This document shows positions 8,196 to 16,385 of a stretch of 64,000 nt of DNA, piece after piece (positions within the stretch are counted from its first letter, which is position 1; every line of letters starts with the position of its first letter). Both the position numbers and the translations under genes were made by a program. The notes under the pieces are model-generated. The model worked only from the letters and a program-made list of their open reading frames with translations, searched no databases and was not told where the DNA came from. Origin of the DNA: Chryseobacterium sp. FP211-J200 (GTDB taxonomy: Bacteria; Bacteroidota; Bacteroidia; Flavobacteriales; Weeksellaceae); contig NZ_LSHB01000067.1 of the NCBI RefSeq assembly GCF_001643375.1, positions 1 through 64,000 of the forward strand. The letters run 5' to 3'.

Positions 8196-9734
8196 TTATT
8201 TTGTTTCGCTCAGTCTTAAAATATCTCCGAAAACACCTCGGGCAGTCACTTTTGCTCCGGCTCCGGCGCCCATTATGACGATTGGATTTTCGCCATAACT
8301 TTCTGTGTAGATTTCGAAGATGGAATCTGAACCTTTTAGTTGTCCGAGTGCGGAATTTGCTGGAACTGAGATTAATTTCACATCCAATTCTCCTTTTTCT
8401 TCCTGAAGATTTCCGTGCAAATCGCCGACGTAACGTAAAACGTGGTCTGGTTTCTGATTTTCTTTGATGTTTTTATATTCTGAATCTAATTCTTCCAATC
8501 TTGAAATGAATTCATTTTTATCAATGTCCAAAAGATTTTCTGGAACGAGATTTTGAATATTAATGTCTTGAAATTCATTGATCAAATCTAATTCTCTTGC
8601 TAGAATCAACAATTTTCTCGCAACATCATTTCCGGATAAATCTTCGCGTGGGTCTGGTTCTGTAAAACCTTTGTCCATCGCTTCTCGGATAATGACGGAA
8701 TATTTGTCGTTTCGAAGGGAAAAATTATTGAAAACATAACTCAAAGTTCCGGAAAAAACACCTTTGATTCTGGTGATATTTTCGCCTGAAAGATGGAGAA
8801 GCTTAATGGTGTCAATCAAAGGTAAACCTGCACCAACATTGGTTTCATAGAGGTATTTCTTTTTGTTTTTTTCTAATAATTTTCTGAAATCACGGTATTC
8901 TGAAATTGGTAACGTGTTATAAATTTTGTTAGAACCGACGACATCAAAACCATTCTCAACAAAGGTTGGATAATGTTTTACAAAATCTTTGCTTGCTGTG
9001 TTATCGACCATCACAAGGTTTTCCAAATGATGTTCTTTTGCAAACTCAACTAATTTTTCTACACTGGATTCTGTTTGGGAAAATTTGATTTTCTGTCTCC
9101 AATCGCTTCCGAAGCCGGCTTGGTTGAAAGCTATTTTTTTAGAATTCGCAATTGCAACGATTTTCAAATCAACTCTTTTTCTTTTTAGAATATCATAAGC
9201 TGAATCGAGGATTTGCTCAACTAAAGTTCCACCGACATTTCCGTGACCAATCAAAGCGAGATGAACGGTTTTTGGTTTTCCGTAGATTTCTGTTTCGATG
9301 ATGTTTTTTGTGATTTCGGTTTGGTTTTCGGTCACAACGATGTTTACTCTTCCAGCAGACGCGATTTGACTTAATAATAAAGGGAAAATCTTATTGCGCT
9401 GAAGTTCAGACAAAATTTTATTATAATTATCTGAAACAAAACCAATAACGCTAAGACTATCAATACTATAGATATTATTAACGTAACCTTCTTTTGTTTC
9501 TTTCTCGAACTCTTTTTTCAGAAACTTAACCGCATCTTCTGCATCAACTTCATCTACAAGGACAGAAATTCCGTTTTCTATGGCTTGCTGGGAAATAACG
9601 CCAACGCTGATTCCGCCTCCATTTAAAGCTTGAAAAATGCGTGAATCCACGCCGATTTGTCCGAGGAAATTTTTTCCTTCGAAGTTGACCAAAGCTTTGT
9701 TTCTATAAATATTAATTGCGTTCTTGTCTGTCAT
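8196..9734 (-). CDS. ACT domain - homoserine dehydrogenase (aspartokinase domain absent)
   Basis: 512 residues. Residues about 15-145 resemble the two ACT-type regulatory repeats that follow the kinase in ThrA-type aspartokinase-homoserine dehydrogenases (IGVDSRIFQALNGGGISVG; then a second repeat near 93-145). From about 155 a full homoserine dehydrogenase follows: NAD(P) loop GHGNVGG (163-169), KGVFSGTLSYVFNNF, and DPREDLSGNDVARK with the substrate residues. No aspartokinase catalytic domain is encoded here or just upstream, since metX ends at the start codon. It makes homoserine from aspartate semialdehyde, feeding metX. Start ATG overlaps the metX stop by one base, indicating translational coupling. 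Confidence 0.9.
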   Translation of the reverse strand: MTDKNAINIYRNKALVNFEGKNFLGQIGVDSRIFQALNGGGISVGVISQQAIENGISVLVDEVDAEDAVKFLKKEFEKETKEGYVNNIYSIDSLSVIGFVSDNYNKILSELQRNKIFPLLLSQIASAGRVNIVVTENQTEITKNIIETEIYGKPKTVHLALIGHGNVGGTLVEQILDSAYDILKRKRVDLKIVAIANSKKIAFNQAGFGSDWRQKIKFSQTESSVEKLVEFAKEHHLENLVMVDNTASKDFVKHYPTFVENGFDVVGSNKIYNTLPISEYRDFRKLLEKNKKKYLYETNVGAGLPLIDTIKLLHLSGENITRIKGVFSGTLSYVFNNFSLRNDKYSVIIREAMDKGFTEPDPREDLSGNDVARKLLILARELDLINEFQDINIQNLVPENLLDIDKNEFISRLEELDSEYKNIKENQKPDHVLRYVGDLHGNLQEEKGELDVKLISVPANSALGQLKGSDSIFEIYTESYGENPIVIMGAGAGAKVTARGVFGDILRLSETK

Positions 9735-10681
9735 CAGTTCAAAAATAAAGGTGTTAAAATGGTGTTCAGTTGTTCGTATTCCATCAGGAAAGCATCGTGT
9801 CCGTGGATGGATTTGATTTCGTGGTAGTGAACATTTTTGTTTTTATGTTTTAAAAAATCGTAAGTGTTTTTAATCTCAAAAGCCGGATAAAAAAGGTCTG
9901 AATCAACCGAAATCAAATGGATTTCTGCATTGATATTTTCCAGTTCGTTTTCCTTTCCGTTGATGTTCATTAGAAGATGATTTACCAGCTTGTAAGCTTT
10001 TAAACTAAATCTTTCATTCAATCGGTTTCCGTGGAAGTTGAGCCAGTCGTGGGACTTTAAAATCTGCTTTTTAGAATCAGTTTCTCTTTTGAATCTGGAG
10101 TTGAGAGATTCAGGTGTTCTGTAGCACAACATTGCGTGAACTCTTGCTTTCTCAAGCGGTTTATCTTCAGATTCTAAAAGATATTTCTGAACCAGACATT
10201 GCGAATGAAGCCAATCCGACGTTTTAAAATCTGTCGCGATTGGAATAAATCTTTCTGCTAAATTATTTTCCAAAGCCAACATTTCCCAACCGATAGAACC
10301 GCCAACAGAACCGCCAACCAAAGCGAAAAGTTTTTGAATTTTCAGAAGCTTTATACCTTCGATGAAAATTTTGGCGATGTCCTGAACTATAAAGTTTTCG
10401 TAATCATCAATGAAATAGCCGTCAAAACCATTTCCTGGAATGTTGAAACAGATTATTGTAAATCGGTTGGTGTCAATCACTTTTCCGTTTCCGACCAAGG
10501 TTTTCCACCAACCGTCTTCGCCTGCGACATCGGAGTTCCCTGTGAGAGCATGGTTTATCAGAATGATGGGAGCAGAATACAGTTCTTTTCCAAAAAGCTG
10601 ATAGCTTAATGGAATATCATAAACCTTTCCGGCTTGTGTCGTGAAATGTAATGTCTGAAGATGTTGTAACTTATTTTCCAA
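9734..10681 (-). CDS. metX: Homoserine O-acyltransferase (MetX type, alpha/beta hydrolase)
   Basis: Activates homoserine with acetyl-CoA (or succinyl-CoA) as the first committed step of methionine synthesis. The 315-residue alpha/beta hydrolase is on the short side for MetX (often 330-380). Motifs: NHALTGNSDVAG near residue 43, NIPGNGFDG, nucleophile Ser125 in GGSVGGSIGWEM (most relatives have GGSMGG), acid Asp in ISVDSDLFYP and catalytic His in HGHDAFL. It is the first gene of the minus-strand methionine block, 55 nt after a SAM-I riboswitch. Acetyl versus succinyl specificity cannot be read with confidence. Confidence 0.92.
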   Translation of the reverse strand: MENKLQHLQTLHFTTQAGKVYDIPLSYQLFGKELYSAPIILINHALTGNSDVAGEDGWWKTLVGNGKVIDTNRFTIICFNIPGNGFDGYFIDDYENFIVQDIAKIFIEGIKLLKIQKLFALVGGSVGGSIGWEMLALENNLAERFIPIATDFKTSDWLHSQCLVQKYLLESEDKPLEKARVHAMLCYRTPESLNSRFKRETDSKKQILKSHDWLNFHGNRLNERFSLKAYKLVNHLLMNINGKENELENINAEIHLISVDSDLFYPAFEIKNTYDFLKHKNKNVHYHEIKSIHGHDAFLMEYEQLNTILTPLFLN

Positions 10682-10736
10682 TTTTATCTGATAAAAAAAT
10701 TGAAAATGCTACGGGGAAATGTAGAATAAATGTTTG

Positions 10737-10837
10737 GTTATCTTTTCCGTCTATGCGGATAGAATTTAGCACCTTCTTCGTTTCCGAAGGGTTGCCAAGG
10801 TTTCACAGAGTCTAATCTCTCCACCTTTCTCGATAAC
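10737..10837 (-). promoter_or_regulatory. SAM-I (S-box) riboswitch
   Basis: Read on the minus strand, this stretch carries the S-box core in order: GAGAAAGGTGGAG, GTGAAACC, GGCAACC and AAGGTGCTAAATTC. The closing helix P1 is perfect: GTTATC (10832-10837) pairs with GATAAC (10737-10742). SAM-I riboswitches switch methionine and cysteine genes off when S-adenosylmethionine is abundant, and the next gene is metX. Between riboswitch and metX lies a small CTAC/GTAG hairpin followed by T-rich sequence, a possible expression platform. Confidence 0.95.
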
Positions 10838-10869
10838 ATTTTCAATATGTAAATGAACAATTCTGACTG

Positions 10870-10902
10870 CAAATATACTTCACAAAGTTCGCTTTTTCCA
10901 AA
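10870..10902 (-). promoter_or_regulatory. Promoter of the methionine block
   Basis: Minus strand: TTTG (10899-10902), 21 nt spacer, TATATTTG (10870-10877), followed by G or C as in strong Bacteroidota promoters. The predicted start is near 10863, about 25 nt before the SAM-I riboswitch, so the whole aptamer is in the leader. The rest of the 320-nt gap between metX and the SDR gene (10682-11001) shows only AT-rich sequence leading into the SDR start. Confidence 0.8.
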
Positions 10903-11001
10903 TTTCGCTTGAAATTTCTAAAATAATTATTTGTTAATATTCTATTTACTCTGAACTTGCGTATAATATTTGTAGTTAAAATTTCTTTTTACAAATAAAT
11001 T

Positions 11002-11808
11002 ATGGAAATCAATCTAAATAAACAAGTCGCCATCGTGACGGGTTCCAGCAGTGGAATTGGGAAAGGAATTGCTATTAGTTTGGCAAAATCAGGCGCAATC
11101 ACAATCATAAATCATTCATCTGACCATTCAAGACCAGAAGCCGAGGATACTCTAAAAACTATTCAGGAAAGTGGAGGTGAAGGTTTTATCATTCAATGTG
11201 ATGTGAGTAAAGAAGACCAAGTTCAGGCAATGTTTCAGACGACAATTGAGAAATTTGGAACAGTTGATATTCTTATTAATAATGCTGGTTTGCAACAAGA
11301 TGCATCGTTCATTGATATGACTTTGGCGCAATGGCAAAAAGTGATTGATGTGAATTTGACGGGACAATTTCTTTGCTCAAGAGAGGCTATCAGAGAATTT
11401 TTGAAACGTGGAATGAATGACAAATCTAAAGCTTTGGGGAAAATAATCAATATCAGCAGTGTTCACGAGACGATTCCGTGGGCGGGACACGCGAATTATG
11501 CTTCCAGCAAAGGCGCTTTGAGAATGCTGATGCAGACTTTGGCTCAGGAATATGGAAAGCAAAAAATCCGGGTGAATAATATCTGTCCGGGCGCAATTCA
11601 AACGCCAATCAACAAATCCGCTTGGGACAATAAGGAGTCTCTGGATGCGCTGATGACGCTGATTCCGTATGATAGAATCGGGCAACCGGAAGACATTGGA
11701 AATTTAGCCGTATTTTTGGCGAGTGATTATTCGGATTACATTACGGGAGCGAGTATTTATGTGGATGGTGGAATGACGACGCTGGAGAGTTTTGCGGACA
11801 ACGGATAG
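11002..11808 (+). CDS. SDR-family oxidoreductase (glucose 1-dehydrogenase-like)
   Basis: 268-residue classical short-chain dehydrogenase. Cofactor loop TGSSSGIGKG (about 13-22), NNAG (93-96), catalytic Ser152/Ser153 with Tyr166 and Lys170 in YASSK, and the C-terminal DYSDYITGASIYVDGG are all in place. The INHSS segment after the second strand, rather than an acidic residue, favours NADP(H). Relatives are annotated glucose 1-dehydrogenase or 3-oxoacyl reductase; the 247-nt-downstream partner is a GH63-type glucosidase, which supports a sugar substrate. Signal peptide absent, so cytoplasmic. A structured repeat sits between the two genes. Family call firm, substrate inferred. Confidence 0.88.
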   Translation: MEINLNKQVAIVTGSSSGIGKGIAISLAKSGAITIINHSSDHSRPEAEDTLKTIQESGGEGFIIQCDVSKEDQVQAMFQTTIEKFGTVDILINNAGLQQDASFIDMTLAQWQKVIDVNLTGQFLCSREAIREFLKRGMNDKSKALGKIINISSVHETIPWAGHANYASSKGALRMLMQTLAQEYGKQKIRVNNICPGAIQTPINKSAWDNKESLDALMTLIPYDRIGQPEDIGNLAVFLASDYSDYITGASIYVDGGMTTLESFADNG

Positions 11809-11854
11809 TTTGGTTTTTGGTTGATGGTTTTTAGTTTTTGGAATTTTAAAAACT

Positions 11855-12014
11855 TGAAAGAAGGGAAAAACCTCAACATAGCCCCGATGGGAACGGCATC
11901 CTTTTTTTGCTTTTGGGAAAATCTACTTTGGATGACAAACCGTCGTAGCAAAAAAAGATATAGTGGACAGCGGGTTGGAAACGTGGAACAGAAATCGAAA
12001 CGTGATGCTCCTAA
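11855..12014 (+). repeat. Structured intergenic repeat, subfamily A, copy 2
   Basis: Second copy of the element at 6781-6937, same orientation. The conserved blocks are identical or nearly so (TAGCCCCGATGGGAACGGC, GTCGTAGCAAAAAAAGATAT, AGTGGACAGCGGGTTGG, TGCTCCTAA), whereas the loop and the tail between blocks differ, as expected for a conserved fold. It fills most of the gap between the SDR and glucosidase genes. Confidence 0.85.
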
Positions 12015-12054
12015 ATTAAAACGAATAATTATTCTTTAAAATAATTAGAAACAT

Positions 12055-14661
12055 ATGAACGAGGAAGAAAAATTGAGGAATCCGCGTTGGAAGAAATGGG
12101 GACCTTATGTGAGCCATCGCCAATGGGGAAATGTGCGGGAAGATTACAGTACAAACGGCGATGCGTGGGGATTTACAGGCCACGACACGGCAGAAGCCTG
12201 GACCTACAGATGGGCCGAGGAAGGCATCGCAGGAATCTCGGATGAGAAGCAACAGATGTGTTTTGCATTCTCATTTTGGAACAAAAAAGATATTAGAATT
12301 AAAGAACGTTTTTTCGGGCTGAGCAATCATCAGGGGAATCACGGGGAAGATATAAAGGAAATTTTTTATTATTTGGACAATACACCGTCTCACAGCTATA
12401 TGAAGATGGTTTACAAATATCCAATCAATGAATTTCCTTACGAGGAACTCATCAACGTGAATGGTCAACGTTCCAAAAATGAGATGGAATATGAGCTGAT
12501 TGACACGGGGATTTTCGATAACGACGAATATTTTGATATTTTCATTGAATATGCAAAAGCCGGCGAGGATGATTTTTTAATCAGGATTGATGTTCATAAC
12601 CGAAGTGATAGACCAGCGCCAATCGTGGTTTTGCCAACAGTTTGGTACAGAAATAACTGGATGTGGGGTTACAATGATTACAAAGGAAAACTAGGATTTT
12701 CTAAGCGGGGCGAAATTGATATTCACCATAATAGCCTTAGTATAAAAAAACTTTATTCCCGAAACAGAAATGTGGATGCGTTGTTTTGTGAGAATGAAAC
12801 CAACCGTTCGAGGTTATTTAATCTTCCGAAGACTGAAGGTTTTTTCAAAGACGGAATCAATCAATACATTACGAAAGGTCTTGATACTATTAATCCTTCT
12901 AAGACTGGGACAAAAGCATCTCTTCATTGTGAAGAGATTATAGAAGCGAATAGCAATAAAGTTTTTGAGTTCCGATTATCGCCACATATTATGGAGGATG
13001 CGTTTTGGGATTTTGATGAAATTGTTGCAAGAAGGAAACAAGAAGCTGATGATTTCTACGGAAACATCCAGCAAGACATTGATAATGAGGATGAAAAAAA
13101 TGTTCAAAGACAGGCTTTTGCTGGATTGCTTTGGAACAAACAATTTTATCATTACAACGTTGGAAAATGGCTGAAAGGCGACCCGAATTTCCCCATCCAA
13201 AGAAAAGGCTTTGTAAGAAACAGCAATTGGGAACATCTTCATAACAAAGATATTATATCGATGCCAGACAAGTGGGAATATCCTTGGTATGCGACTTGGG
13301 ATTTGGCGTTCCATTGCGTGAGTTTTTCTGTAATTGATTCGGAATTTGCTAAAAATCAATTGATTACATTGACAAAAGAATGGTATATGCATCCAAACGG
13401 TCAGCTTCCGGCTTATGAATGGAATTTTGATGATGTTAATCCACCTGTTCACGCCTGGGCAACTTTCCGAGTTTTTAAAATTGACGAAAAAAATAATGGG
13501 AAGCCGGATTTGGCTTTCCTAGAAAGGGTTTTCCAAAAATTATTGTTGAATTTCACTTGGTGGGTAAACCGAAAAGATTACAACGGAAATAATATTTTTG
13601 GAGGCGGATTCCTTGGTTTGGATAATATTGGAGCCTTTGACAGAAATATGGAATTCAATGAAGGGGAACATCTTGAACAAGCCGATGGAACCAGCTGGAT
13701 GGCGATGTACGCACTGAATATGATGCGTATTTCGATGGAATTAGCGATTCACAATCCAGTTTATGAAGATATGGCGATTAAGTTTTTTGAACATTATCTT
13801 TACATTGCAGAAGCGATGGAAAATATCGGGGACGGAAAACAAGGACTTTGGAATGAGGAAGACGGATTTTTCTACGATTTGCTACAGTTATCCAACGGAG
13901 ACAGTGTGAATTTGAAACTTCGAAGCATCGTTGGATTGATTCCGATGTTTGCGGTAGAAGTTGTGGAACACAGTATGTTGGAAAAATTGCCACAGTTCAA
14001 AAAACGAATGGAATGGATTCTCAAAAACAAACAAGACCTCACAAAACTCGTTTCCCAATGGTATGTGGAAGGCGAAGGAAACAAACACCTTTTGAGTATC
14101 CTCAGAAAAACAAGATTGACCAAAGTTTTGACAAGATTGGTAGACGAATCCGAATTTCTAAGCGATTACGGAATCCGTGCGATGTCCAAAGTTTATGAAG
14201 AAAATCCGTTCCGATTTACCGTTCACGACCAGGAACACGTGGTTTATTACACGCCTGCAGAAAGTGACAGCCGAATGTTCGGTGGAAACAGCAACTGGCG
14301 CGGACCAATTTGGTTTCCGATTAACTTCCTGATTGTCGAGAGTTTACAGCGTTTCCATTTCTTTTTCGGTGATGCATTGACGATTGAATATCCGAAAGGA
14401 AGTGGCGTTCAAAAAAATCTTGAGGAAGTTTCCAAAGACATCAGCGACAGACTTTGTGGCATTTTCCTAAAAGACGAAAACGGAAACAGAGCGTTCAACG
14501 GTGGCGTTGACAAATTCAACAATGACCCGCATTTCAAGGATTACATTATGTTCTTCGAATATTTCCACGGTGACAATGGCCGAGGCGTTGGTGCTTCCCA
14601 TCAAACCGGATGGACTTCTACGGTAGCGAAATTGATTCAGCCAAGGTTGACGAACAGATAA
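12055..14661 (+). CDS. Glycoside hydrolase family 63-type glucosidase
   Basis: 868 residues, the usual length for bacterial MGH1-like/GH63 glucosidases. The N-terminal beta domain (WGPYVSHRQWGNVREDYS) is followed by the alpha/alpha barrel. The barrel carries YPWYATWDLAFHC (about 410, with a likely catalytic Asp), GGGFLGLDNIGAFDR, GGNSNWRGPIWFPINF (about 745) and the closing ASHQTGWTSTVAKL. No signal peptide, so a cytoplasmic enzyme acting on an alpha-glucoside or related compatible solute is likely; the exact substrate is unknown. Gene order SDR dehydrogenase then glucosidase suggests release and oxidation of a sugar. ATG at 12055 gives the typical charged N-terminus ending in PRWKKWGPY. A terminator follows directly. 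Confidence 0.88.
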   Translation: MNEEEKLRNPRWKKWGPYVSHRQWGNVREDYSTNGDAWGFTGHDTAEAWTYRWAEEGIAGISDEKQQMCFAFSFWNKKDIRIKERFFGLSNHQGNHGEDIKEIFYYLDNTPSHSYMKMVYKYPINEFPYEELINVNGQRSKNEMEYELIDTGIFDNDEYFDIFIEYAKAGEDDFLIRIDVHNRSDRPAPIVVLPTVWYRNNWMWGYNDYKGKLGFSKRGEIDIHHNSLSIKKLYSRNRNVDALFCENETNRSRLFNLPKTEGFFKDGINQYITKGLDTINPSKTGTKASLHCEEIIEANSNKVFEFRLSPHIMEDAFWDFDEIVARRKQEADDFYGNIQQDIDNEDEKNVQRQAFAGLLWNKQFYHYNVGKWLKGDPNFPIQRKGFVRNSNWEHLHNKDIISMPDKWEYPWYATWDLAFHCVSFSVIDSEFAKNQLITLTKEWYMHPNGQLPAYEWNFDDVNPPVHAWATFRVFKIDEKNNGKPDLAFLERVFQKLLLNFTWWVNRKDYNGNNIFGGGFLGLDNIGAFDRNMEFNEGEHLEQADGTSWMAMYALNMMRISMELAIHNPVYEDMAIKFFEHYLYIAEAMENIGDGKQGLWNEEDGFFYDLLQLSNGDSVNLKLRSIVGLIPMFAVEVVEHSMLEKLPQFKKRMEWILKNKQDLTKLVSQWYVEGEGNKHLLSILRKTRLTKVLTRLVDESEFLSDYGIRAMSKVYEENPFRFTVHDQEHVVYYTPAESDSRMFGGNSNWRGPIWFPINFLIVESLQRFHFFFGDALTIEYPKGSGVQKNLEEVSKDISDRLCGIFLKDENGNRAFNGGVDKFNNDPHFKDYIMFFEYFHGDNGRGVGASHQTGWTSTVAKLIQPRLTNR

Positions 14662-14673
14662 AATTATAAAAAG

Positions 14674-14705
14674 AAACCTTCTCGATTTTGAGAAGGTTTT
14701 GTTTT
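14674..14705. terminator. Bidirectional terminator between glucosidase and osmC
   Basis: Perfect 10-bp stem AAACCTTCTC / GAGAAGGTTT with a 6-nt loop (14674-14699), with a T-rich tail on the plus strand and A-rich sequence upstream that becomes a T-run on the minus strand. The two genes converge here. Confidence 0.85.
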
Positions 14706-14706
14706 A

Positions 14707-15129
14707 TTAATCTACAATATTTCCATTGACATGGACTTCGTAAGTGATTTCCACATTTGGTTCCAATGTTTTGGAAACCGAACAATATTTTTCAAACGAT
14801 AATTCTCCGGCTTTCTTCGCTTTCTTCGGGTCGATTTCGCCTTCGAGGAAGAATTTTACTTTGATGGATTTGAAAGGTTTTGCTTCATCCACTTGGACTC
14901 TTTCGCCTTCCACTTCTGCTTTGAAATCGGTAATCGTCTGGCGTTGTTTTTTTAGGATTGAAACGACATCTATTCCGCTACATCCTGCAACTGCCATTAA
15001 TAATGATTGCATTGGTGAAACACCTTTTGCGCCTGGTAAAGTCGTATTGTCTAATAAAATAGAATTTCCCTGTTCATTGGAACATTCGAAAAGGAAATCG
15101 TCGTTGATTCTATTGAGTGTAATTTTCAT
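14707..15129 (-). CDS. OsmC family peroxiredoxin-like protein
   Basis: 140-residue OsmC/Ohr-type protein, more like the YhfA subgroup than Ohr. Both redox cysteines are visible: one in AVAGCSGIDVVSIL near residue 51 and the second in EKYCSVSKTLEPN near residue 115. The long helix between them and the C-terminal ITYEVHV strand are typical. The family reduces organic hydroperoxides with thiols in the cytoplasm; for the YhfA subgroup the true substrate is not settled. Convergent with the glucosidase gene and separated by the shared terminator. It has its own upstream region in the 330-nt gap after it. Confidence 0.87.
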   Translation of the reverse strand: MKITLNRINDDFLFECSNEQGNSILLDNTTLPGAKGVSPMQSLLMAVAGCSGIDVVSILKKQRQTITDFKAEVEGERVQVDEAKPFKSIKVKFFLEGEIDPKKAKKAGELSFEKYCSVSKTLEPNVEITYEVHVNGNIVD

Positions 15130-15459
15130 CTTAAAATTAAATTAAATTCAAATTTACAAAATCAAAATAGGATAGAAATAGATCTTATCTGTCAATATTA
15201 TAAAAATGTCTTAGGTATTAGAGGATAAGCCATTCTGTATTTTTTTTCCAATGCATAACTAATGGTATCACAAACAATAATTTTGTATTCACATTTTGCA
15301 TTCACATTTTGTGGATTTTGAATAATAAAGTTATTATGGAATTTTATATTCATCATAACATAAATGACTTTAAATATTAATAATCAAAATTTCTTTTTAC
15401 ATAATTACAATTTATATATTTGACAGAATTAATAACTAATGAACCTATCTTAATTTAAA
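15130..15459. other. AT-rich intergenic gap
   Basis: 330 nt without a gene or repeat that I recognise. It must hold the osmC promoter (minus) and that of the secreted protein at 15460 (plus). For the latter, TATATTTG at 15415-15422 fits the -7 element, with only a T-rich -33. Confidence 0.5.
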
Positions 15460-16182
15460 ATGAAAAAAAACCTTTGTCTTCTATTGCTTTTTCCAGTCTT
15501 TGCCTTTTCCCAGATTTTAGATGAATATCCCAAAGGACAAGCTTTCTACAAAGATGGCATCTCCAATTTTTACAAAGAAGCGCACGATTTTTTGATCAAA
15601 GAGAATGCGAAAGAATGCGATGCCGCAGAGATCTACGTTCCAAGAATACTAGTAACTTCCCAAGGTCAAGTGAAAACTGTAAAAGATAGTGATACCCTTA
15701 ATATTTCCAAAAACAAATGTGCTTATAATCTTTCTATGGCGGTTTTGAAAGGTCTCAAAAATTGGAATCCAGCAGAAGTAAAAGGTGGAAAGTTGGGAGC
15801 GATTACAGATTTTGTTTTTTATCCAAAAGATCTGATGAGCGATTATAAAGAAAATTACAATGCTTATAGCTCTGTCACAAAAGCTGAATATTCTGACGGA
15901 ATGGAAAAATTTCATGAAGCATTTCACGATCATTTTATGTCTCTGTTTTTTGATTATCACATTAATGGAAATATCAATATAGAATTCTACGTCAATGAGT
16001 CAGGGGAGATGATCAATGCCAGAATTTATCCTGCGATAGACAACAAAGACTTCAACAAAGATTTTTTTCGGACTTTAAAAAGAATGAAGAAAAAATGGAA
16101 GCCTGCCTTATATTCCGGAATCCCTATAAAACAAAGAATTGCGTTTCCTATCATATTCTCTGTAAAATTCAATGAAAGATAG
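15460..16182 (+). CDS. Secreted protein with two TonB C-terminal-like domains
   Basis: 240 residues with a clear Sec signal peptide (MKKNLCLLLLFPVFAFSQ). Two segments look like TonB C-terminal folds. One is at about 58-125, with ILVTSQGQVKTV, LKGLKNWNPAEVKGG and TDFVFYP. The second is at about 170-238, with IEFYVNESGEMINARIY, LKRMKKKWKPALYSGIPI and FPIIFSVKF. The W-x-P-A motif before the last strands is the diagnostic feature. Unlike energy-transducing TonB it lacks a membrane anchor and Pro-rich linker, so it is a periplasmic or surface protein of unknown role. Preceded by a plausible -7 element (15415-15422). Not in an obvious operon; miaB follows after about 200 nt. Confidence 0.65.
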   Translation: MKKNLCLLLLFPVFAFSQILDEYPKGQAFYKDGISNFYKEAHDFLIKENAKECDAAEIYVPRILVTSQGQVKTVKDSDTLNISKNKCAYNLSMAVLKGLKNWNPAEVKGGKLGAITDFVFYPKDLMSDYKENYNAYSSVTKAEYSDGMEKFHEAFHDHFMSLFFDYHINGNINIEFYVNESGEMINARIYPAIDNKDFNKDFFRTLKRMKKKWKPALYSGIPIKQRIAFPIIFSVKFNER

Positions 16183-16326
16183 TAGCTTGCTTTTTGAAGG
16201 GATATTGTTCTAAATTTTGAAAAATAGTATTTAAAAATATTCATTTTAAGTCGATTCAACACCAAATGTAGTTTTCATCAAGTTTTTCTATAAAATAAAT
16301 CCCTGCCATTCTGTCACAATATTTTG

Positions 16327-16334
16327 TATCTTTG
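16327..16334 (+). promoter_or_regulatory. -7 element upstream of miaB
   Basis: TATCTTTG, an exact match to TAnnTTTG and followed by C, about 52 nt before the miaB start codon. The -33 box is not clear. Confidence 0.5.
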
Positions 16335-16385
16335 CAAATTAATTTAAACTTTTAGAATTACTCTAAAATCTAATTTCTTACAAAA

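Noticed and set aside
8196-9734. Frameshifted ThrA with a lost kinase upstream
   Set aside because: The upstream sequence is intact metX ending at the start codon; no kinase remnant is visible.
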